A stretch of 6,444 nucleotides of DNA from assembly GCA_025351035.1 (NCBI GenBank), contig JANXWT010000039.1, forward strand, positions 1-6,444, read 5' to 3'. Position 1 is the first letter of the stretch. Each line of letters starts with the position of its first letter. The notes under the pieces are model-generated. The model made no database searches and was not told where the DNA came from. It worked only from the letters and a program-made list of their open reading frames with translations. Shown here piece by piece: positions 1-6,274 of the stretch. A program made the position numbers and the translations under genes. The DNA is from Opitutia bacterium (GTDB taxonomy: Bacteria; Verrucomicrobiota; Verrucomicrobiia; Opitutales; Opitutaceae).

Positions 1-538
<538 letters not shown>

Positions 539-546
539 GCAGGGTC

Positions 547-576
547 ATTATGCGGAGACTGCGCGGGATTTGCCAA
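547..576 (-). promoter_or_regulatory. Candidate sigma70-type promoter for hemF
   Basis: On the minus strand TTGGCA (576-571) and CATAAT (552-547) each match the -35 and -10 consensus at five of six positions, separated by 18 bases. Transcription would start near 540, leaving an untranslated leader of about 80 bases before the hemF ATG at 457. This is the best promoter-like pair in the 458-677 region. It was found by eye and not tested. Confidence 0.45.
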
Positions 577-677
577 ACGCTGGGCTTTTGCGGCCGTGTG
601 GCTGCGGGCTTGACGAGTTTGGGAAGGTTCAGGTTCGACAGTCTGAGCCCTGTGGCCTTTCCTGATTCTTTCACCGA

Positions 678-1397
678 ATGAACGCTACCGTCCTTACGAC
701 CGTCGCCGCCACCGGGTTCACCGTGGCGTTTTTCCACGCTGCGATCCCGACGCATTGGCTGCCGTTCGTGCTCGTCGCGCGGGCTCGCGGGTGGAGTCAC
801 GCGAAGACCCTGCTCGTCGCGGCCTTCGCGGGTGTGGGGCACGTCTTGCTGACCGGGCTGCTGGGCCTGCTGATCGCGTGGTTTGGGTTCAAGCTCGACG
901 AACGGGCGGGACACCTTTTCCCATTGCTCGCGGGTGGAATTTTGCTGCTGATCGGGCTCTTCTATTTCTGGCGGCAATGGCGCGGCGGCGTGCTCCATCA
1001 CCATGTGCTCGGCGCGAGCCATCTCCCGACCAAACAATGCGGCCACGAGGGCGACCACAGCCACTGGGACGACGAGTTGAAGGACAGCCAGCTCGTCAAA
1101 GCCAAGACCGGCGACACGACCGCGATCAGCGGACTCTTCGTGATGCTCACGCTGTCGCCGTGCGAGGGGTTTCTGCCAGTTTACTTGTCGGGTGTGCAGT
1201 TTGGCTGGACGGGATTTATTGTGCTCAGCGTCATCCTCGCAGTGGGCACTCTGGCGGGCATGCTGCTCTTCACGTGGTTGACGCTTGTTGGGCTGAAGAG
1301 TTTCCGGGTGCAGCGCTTCGAGCGCTACGAGGCCGGGATGCTCGGAACGATTTTCACCGTGCTCGGCGTGCTGGTGATCGTGTTCGAGCGGACGTAA
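678..1397 (+). CDS. Six-helix membrane protein with His-rich loop, putative metal/solute transporter
   Basis: This 239-residue integral membrane protein has helices near residues 5-24, 44-70, 80-98, 148-170, 177-206 and 219-237. The central loop (105-135) is rich in possible metal ligands: HHH at 107-109, His115, then CGHEGDHSHWDDE at 121-133. The halves look duplicated. Helix 1 ends in HAAIPTHWLPF (20-30) and helix 4 in SPCEGFLPVYL (160-170); after the second proline of each, a Trp follows at +10 (Trp39, Trp177) and a Gly at +23 (Gly52, Gly190). A 3+3 helix duplication with SPC/P motifs recalls the LysE superfamily (CcdA/DsbD, NicO, UreH-like domains), so export or uptake of a divalent metal, or electron or solute transfer, is plausible. 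This is inference: I do not recognise a named family, and substrate and direction are unknown. The gene is divergent from hemF, convergent with the peptidase gene, and not in an operon. No Shine-Dalgarno precedes the ATG. Confidence 0.85.
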   Translation: MNATVLTTVAATGFTVAFFHAAIPTHWLPFVLVARARGWSHAKTLLVAAFAGVGHVLLTGLLGLLIAWFGFKLDERAGHLFPLLAGGILLLIGLFYFWRQWRGGVLHHHVLGASHLPTKQCGHEGDHSHWDDELKDSQLVKAKTGDTTAISGLFVMLTLSPCEGFLPVYLSGVQFGWTGFIVLSVILAVGTLAGMLLFTWLTLVGLKSFRVQRFERYEAGMLGTIFTVLGVLVIVFERT

Positions 1398-1412
1398 CGA
1401 ACGGCGTTACGT
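1392..1412 (+). terminator. Hairpin overlapping the stop codon of the membrane protein gene
   Basis: ACGTAACG (1392-1399) pairs perfectly with CGTTACGT (1405-1412) around a 5-base loop. The TAA stop at 1395-1397 is inside the left arm. The following bases (TAGATTTATTG) are A/T-rich but not a clean T-run, so this is a moderate intrinsic terminator candidate. It lies in the 81-base gap between convergent genes, where a terminator is expected. The minus-strand orientation lacks a T-tract. Confidence 0.4.
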
Positions 1413-1478
1413 TAGATTTATTGAAAGGTCACTCGCGGCAGAACGGCCCGTGCAGCCAAAGGCGTTTTCTTCCAGTTA

Positions 1479-3683
1479 TTACTGCGTCCCTTTCAAGTTT
1501 AGGTTGAAAAACTCGATGATGCGTTGCTGTTGGCGGAGTTTCACGACCGGATCGGCGATCATGTGGGTGCCGAGCATCGGCAGGAGTTCATAGGGCTTGC
1601 CCGCCATGAAGAGTGCGTCGGCGAGCTGCATCGTGTGCTGGAAGTAGACGTTGTCGTCGGTGATGCCGTGGATGAGCATCAGCGGACGGCGGAGTTCGCT
1701 CGCATAGGTCGTGACGTTGCTGACCTTGTAAGCCTCGGGATTTGTCTGCGGTGTGCCGAGGTAGCGTTCGGTGTAGTGCGTGTCGTAGTTCTCCCAAGTA
1801 GTAACCGGCGCACCGGCGACGCCGGCCCGGAATACATCGGGGCGGCGGATCGCGGCCATCGCGCTGAAGTAGCCACCGAAAGACCAACCGGTGACACCGA
1901 CGCGGGAGAGGTCCAGCTCGGGATACTGACCGGCGAGTGCAAGCAAGCCGGCGATCTGGTCATTGAGCGCGATGTCGATGAAGTTGCCTTTGATGACGCG
2001 TTCCCAATCGCGACCCTTCCACGGCGTGCCGCGGCCGTCGACGCGAACGACGATATAGCCTTGGTCGGCCATCCACTGGTCAGGGAGATAGCTGCGGATA
2101 ACGGCGTTGACGGTCTTGGAGGTCGGGCCGGCGTAAACCTGCATGATCACCGGATATTTTTTGCCCGTCTGGAAATCGTGCGGGCGCGTGATGGCAGCGT
2201 CGAAGAGCGGGAGGCTCTTCGCTTCGGTGAGTTCAGTGGTGGGCAAGCGTAGCGGCGTTTCAGCAGTGACCTTGAGTTGCGCCAGCCTCTGGCCGGTGGT
2301 CGTCATGACCTCGACTCCGTATCGACCGTTGAACTGGTCAAAGGTGTGCACCATGCGGCCGGCGTGCTTGGCGAGGACGGCGTGGTGATGGCCGCGCTCG
2401 GATGCGATGGCTTGACCGCCGCCGCCTTCGAGCGGGAAGCGCCAGAGCTGGACCTCGCGCGAGTCGTGACTGCCGCGGACGATCACGGACTTTGTCGCCT
2501 CGTCGAGGCCCACGAGTCCGCGATAGGCAAACGACACGGGCGTGATCTCGCGGATGAAGTGGCCGCTGGCGTCGCGCAGTTCGACTTGGAAACTGCCGCG
2601 CGATTCGGTCGTCCAGAGAAAGAACTTTCCGTCGGTCGTCCAAAGCGGCGTGTCGACTTCGTAGTCGAGGTTGATCCACGCAGCGTCGGTTTCACGGAGC
2701 AGTTCGCGCGTTGCGCCTGTGGCGGGATCGACGGCAAGCAGCATTTGCTCGGTCTGTTCGCGGTTCTGGACGAGGATTGTAAGCGGAGCGGCAGGATTGT
2801 CCCACGAAACGCGGGCGACGTAGGGAAATTTGGCGACGTTCCACGACACCCAAGTTGTTGCGCCACCGCTCCGGGAAACCAACCCGAGGTGAACGATCGC
2901 GTTGGGTGAGCCGGCTTTGGGGTAGGCGAACTTGGCGGGCACTTCTTCGGGGTGCAGAGAGTTGGCGACGTAGCGGTTCTCGACGCCGGTCTCGTCGGTT
3001 TCCTGATACAGAAACGAAGTTGAGTCGGGCGACCACCAGTAGCCGTGGTCCCGTTTCATTTCTTCCTGGGCGACGAACTCAGAGGTGCCGTGCGAGATCA
3101 GTTCTGTGGCGCCGCGGGTCACCGGTGTTACGGCGAACGACGCGAGGGCGATGAGATGCAGTTCGCGATCTTTGACCGCGGCGACGAATTTGCCGTCGGG
3201 TGAAAAATGCGGATCAATCCAGTTTTGGCCAGGCAACTCGGTGAACTTCAGGTCGCTCCGGTTGACGAGATAGAGTTTGCCCGAGAGGGAGACGAGCAGG
3301 CGGGCGCCGTCTTGGGAAAGCTCGAAGGCGGTGAAACCTTTCATGCTCTGCCGCTGACGCTCGCGCCGCGCTTTTTCTTCGGCGCTGATCTGTTCGCCGC
3401 CGCCGCCCAGCAATTGTTCCGGCGAGAGGAGTTCGCGCTCCGTGCCGTCGGCGACGGTGAATTCATAAAGACGGAGAACGGGACTGCGCGGACTGGCGCG
3501 AAGAAAGAAAACGGTGGCGCCGTCGGGGGAGAACTTGGGCGAGACCGGTCGGCCGAGCGTAAAGTTGCGCGTCTCCGCCATATCGCGGAAGAATTTCAGA
3601 TTGGCGTCCTCGGCGACGGGATCGGCGGCCAGTGCGCGAGCGGCGATAATTACAGCAAGGAAGGGACGGAGGCGGTGTCTCAT
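1479..3683 (-). CDS. Secreted dipeptidyl peptidase IV-family serine peptidase (S9B)
   Basis: Enzymes of this family release N-terminal dipeptides, usually Xaa-Pro or Xaa-Ala, from peptides in the periplasm. The 734 residues have family length. A signal peptide (1-19, ending ALA before ADP) is followed by a beta-propeller (about 40-480, with FSPDG/WSPD repeats at 51, 160 and 217) and a C-terminal alpha/beta-hydrolase domain (about 490-730). The paired glutamates that bind the substrate amino terminus are Glu207-Glu208 in AQEEM. Also present are the oxyanion Tyr517 (VYAGP), nucleophile Ser601 (GWSFGGY, 599-605), Tyr637 and Tyr641 (YTERY), catalytic Asp676 (HGITDDNV) and His707 (GTHM). The triad is complete, so activity is expected. 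The His context is GTHM rather than the HGI/HGL common in the family. A glycine- and charge-rich segment (93-113) interrupts the first blades. The gene lies 21 bases after dtd, probably in the same transcript, although no function clearly links them. No Shine-Dalgarno is visible; the signal peptide supports ATG 3683. Confidence 0.95.
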   Translation of the reverse strand: MRHRLRPFLAVIIAARALAADPVAEDANLKFFRDMAETRNFTLGRPVSPKFSPDGATVFFLRASPRSPVLRLYEFTVADGTERELLSPEQLLGGGGEQISAEEKARRERQRQSMKGFTAFELSQDGARLLVSLSGKLYLVNRSDLKFTELPGQNWIDPHFSPDGKFVAAVKDRELHLIALASFAVTPVTRGATELISHGTSEFVAQEEMKRDHGYWWSPDSTSFLYQETDETGVENRYVANSLHPEEVPAKFAYPKAGSPNAIVHLGLVSRSGGATTWVSWNVAKFPYVARVSWDNPAAPLTILVQNREQTEQMLLAVDPATGATRELLRETDAAWINLDYEVDTPLWTTDGKFFLWTTESRGSFQVELRDASGHFIREITPVSFAYRGLVGLDEATKSVIVRGSHDSREVQLWRFPLEGGGGQAIASERGHHHAVLAKHAGRMVHTFDQFNGRYGVEVMTTTGQRLAQLKVTAETPLRLPTTELTEAKSLPLFDAAITRPHDFQTGKKYPVIMQVYAGPTSKTVNAVIRSYLPDQWMADQGYIVVRVDGRGTPWKGRDWERVIKGNFIDIALNDQIAGLLALAGQYPELDLSRVGVTGWSFGGYFSAMAAIRRPDVFRAGVAGAPVTTWENYDTHYTERYLGTPQTNPEAYKVSNVTTYASELRRPLMLIHGITDDNVYFQHTMQLADALFMAGKPYELLPMLGTHMIADPVVKLRQQQRIIEFFNLNLKGTQ

Positions 3684-3704
3684 GAGAGTGGGGAGGGGCG
3701 ACGG

Positions 3705-4157
3705 TTACTCGCGAGTTTTGGAATCTATCACGAGCGTCACCGGGCCGTCGTTCACCAAGGCGACGCTCATGTAAGCGCCGAATTCGCCGGTCTGCACAGG
3801 GCGGCCGAGGGCGGCGGAAAGCTGCGCCGTGAATTGCTCATAGAGCGAGCGCGCATGCTCGGGACGAGCAGCGGCGTTGAAGGACGGTCGCGCGCCCTTC
3901 TGCGTGCTGGCATGCAGCGTGAATTGGCTGATGAGCAAAATGCCTCCGGCGATGTCCACGACGGAGAGATTCATGTGCCCCTCGGCGTCGGCGAAGATGC
4001 GGAGCCTGGTGATTTTCTGAGCGAGCCACTCGCCGTCGTCGGCGCTGTCGGCCGTCTCGATGCCGACGAGAATCAGGAGACCCCGCTCAATCTGTCCGGC
4101 GACGCGCCCGTCAATGGTTACGCTGGCGGAGGAGACACGTTGGATGACGGTGCGCAC
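3705..4157 (-). CDS. dtd: D-aminoacyl-tRNA deacylase (D-Tyr-tRNA deacylase)
   Basis: DTD hydrolyses D-aminoacyl-tRNAs, and Gly mischarged on tRNA-Ala, as a cytoplasmic chirality proofreader of translation. From GTG 4157 the product is 150 residues, the usual length, and opens [17 protein letters not shown], the standard DTD N-terminus. Both signature motifs are intact: SQFTL at 77-81, placing the active-site Thr at residue 80 as I recall for E. coli, and NDGPVT at 136-141, the Gly-cisPro chirality filter of the dimer interface. An in-frame ATG at 4178 would add seven residues (MLELRVN) not seen in the family. The GTG has a GGAG 12 bases upstream (a long spacing) while the ATG has none, so GTG is preferred. 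The stop is 21 bases before the DPP IV start, and fabV ends 124 bases upstream. An inverted repeat overlaps the initiation region. Confidence 0.95.
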   Translation of the reverse strand: MRTVIQRVSSASVTIDGRVAGQIERGLLILVGIETADSADDGEWLAQKITRLRIFADAEGHMNLSVVDIAGGILLISQFTLHASTQKGARPSFNAAARPEHARSLYEQFTAQLSAALGRPVQTGEFGAYMSVALVNDGPVTLVIDSKTRE

Positions 4158-4171
4158 GTTTACTCGAAGCT

Positions 4172-4264
4172 CCAACATCCAATGAATTTTTTAGCGGCCA
4201 AATTCCGGAAAATATTTCGCCACGCAAACGGGCTCCTTGAGCTTTTCTGGAGCTTGGATGTTGG
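4172..4264. repeat. 11-base inverted repeat across the fabV-dtd gap
   Basis: CCAACATCCAA (4172-4182) is the exact reverse complement of TTGGATGTTGG (4254-4264), with 71 bases between. In the minus-strand transcript the arms could pair, closing a large loop. The dtd-proximal arm covers the unused ATG at 4178 and two bases of the GGAG lying before the GTG start, so pairing might limit dtd translation. The gap also has an A/T-rich stretch (4183-4220). I see no convincing promoter or T-run terminator. Confidence 0.5.
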
Positions 4265-4274
4265 CGGTTGGAGG
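4254..4274. repeat. Three tandem TTGG heptamers downstream of fabV
   Basis: Three adjacent heptamers read TTGGATG, TTGGCGG and TTGGAGG on the plus strand. They start just after two copies of GAGCTT (4239-4244 and 4250-4255). The first heptamer is part of the inverted-repeat arm. The degenerate, low-complexity pattern lies only in the intergenic gap and looks like a decayed short repeat. No function is evident. Confidence 0.4.
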
Positions 4275-4281
4275 TTTCCGC

Positions 4282-5469
4282 TCAAGTGAGCGGGATGTGG
4301 GGTTCGACTTCGGCGTCGTAATTCACGCCGGCCACACCAAAGCCGAAGAGTTTCAGAAACTCGGCGCGGTAGCCGACAATGTCGGTGAGCTCGGCGAGAT
4401 TCTCGGTCGTGACATGCGGCCAGATCTCGGCGACGGCCTGCTGGATGTCGAGGCGCATCTCCCAGTCGTCAACGCGGACGCGGCCGTCGGCGTCGAGATT
4501 GAGTTGGTTGCCGTTGTAGAGCTGCGTGGCGAAAAGGCGCTGCATCTGTTCGCCGCAACCTTCGTGCAGGCCTTTGGCCTTCATGATTTTGTAAAGGATC
4601 GAAATGTAGAGCGGCACGACAGGGATCGCCGAGCTGGCTTGGGTGACGAGTGCCTTGTTCACGGAAATAAATGCGCGGCCGCCGCCGTGGGCCTTGAGCT
4701 GCGCGTCGATGGCGCGGGCGGCGCGCTCGAGGTCGATCTTGGCGCGGCCGATGGTGCCGTCGCGATAGATGGGCCAGGTGTGCGAGGGCCCGACGTAGGT
4801 GTAGGCTATCGCGGTCGCGCCGGGCGCGAGCAGCTTGGCGGCGTGAAGCGCCTGCATCCACATTTCCCAATCCTCGCCGCCCATGACCGCGACGGTGTCG
4901 GCGGCTTCGAGTTCGTTGGCCGGTTCGATGGTGACGGAGCTGACAATGCCCTTGTCGGTGTCGACCGTCTTGTTCGTGTAGGAGGCACCCATCGGCTTGA
5001 GCGCGGACTTGTGGACGACGCCGGTCCGAGGGTGAGTGCGGCGCGGCGAAGCGAGGGAATAGACGACGAGATCAACCGGACCCATGTCGCGTGCCAGCAT
5101 GGCGAGAGCCTGTTGCTTGATATCGTCGGAGAAAGCGTCGCCGTTGAGGTTGCCGACGTAGAGGCCGGCGGCGCGGGCGGCGTTGGTGAAGGCGATCGTG
5201 TTATACCAGCCGGGTGTGGCGGGCCGGTCTTCCTCGGAGGGGCGTTCGAAGAATACGCCGAGCGTAGCGGCCTGAGAGCCGAAGGCGGCGGCGATGCGCG
5301 AGCCGAGGCCGTAGCCGGTGGACGCCCCGATGATGAGCGCGTGCTTGGGGCCGCCTTGGATGGGCCCCTTGGCCTTGACGTGGTCGATCTGTTTTTGGAC
5401 ATGGGCTGCGCAACCGGTGGGATGAGCGGTGACGCAGACAAAACCCCGGACCTTCGGTTTGATGATCAT
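4282..5469 (-). CDS. fabV: Trans-2-enoyl-ACP/CoA reductase, FabV type
   Basis: FabV reduces the trans-2 double bond of enoyl-ACP with NADH, the last step of each cycle of fatty acid elongation; some relatives (TER) act on crotonyl-CoA. It is cytoplasmic and monomeric. The 395 residues match family length. The N-terminus MIIKPKVRGFVCVTAHPTGC is canonical, GASTGYGL (48-55) is the nucleotide-binding turn, and VYSLASPRRTHPRTG (136-150) is conserved. TYVGPSHTWPIY followed by GTIGRAK carries the Tyr-x8-Lys active site. Counted from ATG 5469 the key residues are Tyr225, Tyr235 and Lys244, the numbering I recall for characterised FabV enzymes, which fixes the start. A TTG at 5514 in the same frame would add 15 unconserved residues. 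FabV enzymes are generally triclosan-insensitive. The gene lies upstream of dtd on the same strand and is probably transcribed separately from the RskA-like gene. Confidence 0.97.
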   Translation of the reverse strand: MIIKPKVRGFVCVTAHPTGCAAHVQKQIDHVKAKGPIQGGPKHALIIGASTGYGLGSRIAAAFGSQAATLGVFFERPSEEDRPATPGWYNTIAFTNAARAAGLYVGNLNGDAFSDDIKQQALAMLARDMGPVDLVVYSLASPRRTHPRTGVVHKSALKPMGASYTNKTVDTDKGIVSSVTIEPANELEAADTVAVMGGEDWEMWMQALHAAKLLAPGATAIAYTYVGPSHTWPIYRDGTIGRAKIDLERAARAIDAQLKAHGGGRAFISVNKALVTQASSAIPVVPLYISILYKIMKAKGLHEGCGEQMQRLFATQLYNGNQLNLDADGRVRVDDWEMRLDIQQAVAEIWPHVTTENLAELTDIVGYRAEFLKLFGFGVAGVNYDAEVEPHIPLT

Positions 5470-5501
5470 AGCGGGGGCGAGTCTTTCGGCCCGGTTGCCG
5501 G

Positions 5502-5514
5502 TGACAAGTGTCAA
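5502..5514. promoter_or_regulatory. TTGACA box and TGACA-N2-TGTCA inverted repeat upstream of fabV
   Basis: Minus-strand bases 5514-5509 are a perfect TTGACA, which could be a -35 element for fabV. The same bases are half of an inverted repeat, TGACA (5502-5506) and TGTCA (5509-5513), of operator form. No recognisable -10 lies at 16-18 bases (that stretch is GC-rich), so the promoter call is weak. The site is about 33 bases upstream of the fabV ATG. Confidence 0.25.
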
Positions 5515-5575
5515 GTGGTGTCGGGAAAGTTTCTGCTCGCCAACGCGCGGCGAATGATTCGAGCGGTGTGATTGA

Positions 5576-5594
5576 GGCGCCGCAAGACGGCGCC
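5576..5594 (-). terminator. GC-rich hairpin just after the RskA-like gene
   Basis: GGCGCCG (5576-5582) pairs perfectly with CGGCGCC (5588-5594) around a 5-base loop, starting one base past the stop codon of the minus-strand gene ending at 5596. The stem is strong, but no T-run follows on the minus strand, so it is not a classical intrinsic terminator. It may instead protect the 3' end or be one copy of a dispersed palindromic repeat. An 11-base palindrome, CGAATGATTCG, lies nearby at 5551-5561. Confidence 0.35.
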
Positions 5595-5595
5595 C

Positions 5596-6180
5596 CTACT
5601 TCCCGAGTAGCACCACAGGACCCTTAGCCTGCGCGACACCGCCCTTGCACTCGACGCTGACCGTGAAAGCGACGATAGCCTTGATTGGCCGGTCGGCTTT
5701 AAAGGCGACCGCTGCCCGGCCGTCGGCGCCGACTTTGAACACGCCACCGTTGACGGGATGCTCGTAGGCGGAATCGACGATCCAAAGCTGGTAGTCCTGC
5801 TCTTCTGCGAGCGCCGGGAGCTTGGCGACCGTGAGCAAGCCGCACTGGAGTTCGGGGTTCCAGATGGCGATGGCCGGCGTCTCGGGAGAATTTCCGAGGA
5901 GCGAGGCGAGTGCGGTGACCTTCAGGCGCGTGAGGTCTTCCCGGAGCCGTAGCTGGCTGCCGAGCTCGTTGATCATGGTCTCGGCGAGCAGCGTGCGTTC
6001 GGCGAGCTGGCTTTGGGACATTTTGTAGGCGGTCTCAGCGAGATTGCGCTCGATGCGGAGCGCAGCGGTTTCCGCGCGCAGACTAAAAATCTGAACACCG
6101 GACCATAGGGCGGCGAACATCGCGCCGGCAGCGACGGCCCATGGGGCCAGTCGGACTAAAGGCGATGGGAGGTTGTTCAT
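5596..6180 (-). CDS. Membrane-anchored RskA C-terminal-domain protein (anti-sigma-K-like) without zinc-finger domain
   Basis: RskA proteins hold an ECF sigma factor at the membrane until proteolysis; their C-terminal domain is extracytoplasmic. The 194 residues start with a short cytoplasmic tail, then one transmembrane helix (about 11-33), a probable coiled coil (about 34-85, Leu/Glu/Arg-rich) and a C-terminal domain (about 100-194). That domain has the family pattern: AIWNPELQCGLL, LPAL, YQLWIVD (130-136), GGVFKV (145-150), AFTVSVECKGG (171-181) and GPVVLLG. The cytoplasmic zinc-binding anti-sigma domain (HxxxCxxC) that normally precedes the helix is absent, and no sigma factor gene is visible. 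Either a partner supplies that function or the protein does something else, such as envelope sensing. Cys113 and Cys178 could form a disulfide. The start ATG overlaps by one base the TGA of the 30-codon gene upstream, implying translational coupling. The frame stays open to 6399, but that extension has no domain and overlaps two genes. Confidence 0.8.
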   Translation of the reverse strand: MNNLPSPLVRLAPWAVAAGAMFAALWSGVQIFSLRAETAALRIERNLAETAYKMSQSQLAERTLLAETMINELGSQLRLREDLTRLKVTALASLLGNSPETPAIAIWNPELQCGLLTVAKLPALAEEQDYQLWIVDSAYEHPVNGGVFKVGADGRAAVAFKADRPIKAIVAFTVSVECKGGVAQAKGPVVLLGK

Positions 6181-6272
6181 CACAGGATAACCAAGCCGAG
6201 CACACCAAGGGCAAGCAGTGTGGCGAGGATGCCGAGGATAAAACGCTCTTGCTTGGTGACGGAGAGAGGCAT
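6180..6272 (-). CDS. 30-residue single-helix membrane peptide
   Basis: This small open frame runs from ATG 6272 to TGA 6182-6180. Residues 1-10 (MPLSVTKQER) are polar and positively charged. Residues 11-30 are an unbroken hydrophobic helix (FILGILATLLALGVLGLVIL) ending at the C-terminus, as in a tail-anchored or N-in membrane peptide. The start follows the upstream stop by two bases, and the stop shares one base with the next ATG. This packing supports translation, since the frame fills exactly the space between two genes. No family is recognised. The N-terminus resembles the start of some longer single-pass proteins, so it may be a remnant. It might help assemble or regulate the RskA-like protein encoded next, which is inference. 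Confidence 0.6.
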   Translation of the reverse strand: MPLSVTKQERFILGILATLLALGVLGLVIL

Positions 6273-6274
6273 GG

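Noticed and set aside
610..639. TTGACG plus TTCGAC as a promoter for the gene at 678
   Set aside because: The -35 is acceptable but the -10 is too far from consensus to claim.
755..1507. Alternative plus-strand frame of 250 codons within the membrane protein gene
   Set aside because: It is Arg-rich with no helices and runs across the convergent gap. The frame from 678 gives coherent transmembrane helices.
5470..5514. N-terminal extension of FabV to a TTG at 5514
   Set aside because: The 15 extra residues are not in the family, and starting at 5469 puts the catalytic residues at the standard numbers. The TTG is part of a TTGACA box.
3207..5571. Long plus-strand open frames (3207-4289 and 4237-5571) opposite dtd, the peptidase and fabV
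   Set aside because: Their translations are Gly/Arg/Ala/Asp-rich without domains, and they lie antisense to genes with intact catalytic motifs. High GC makes stops rare in these frames.
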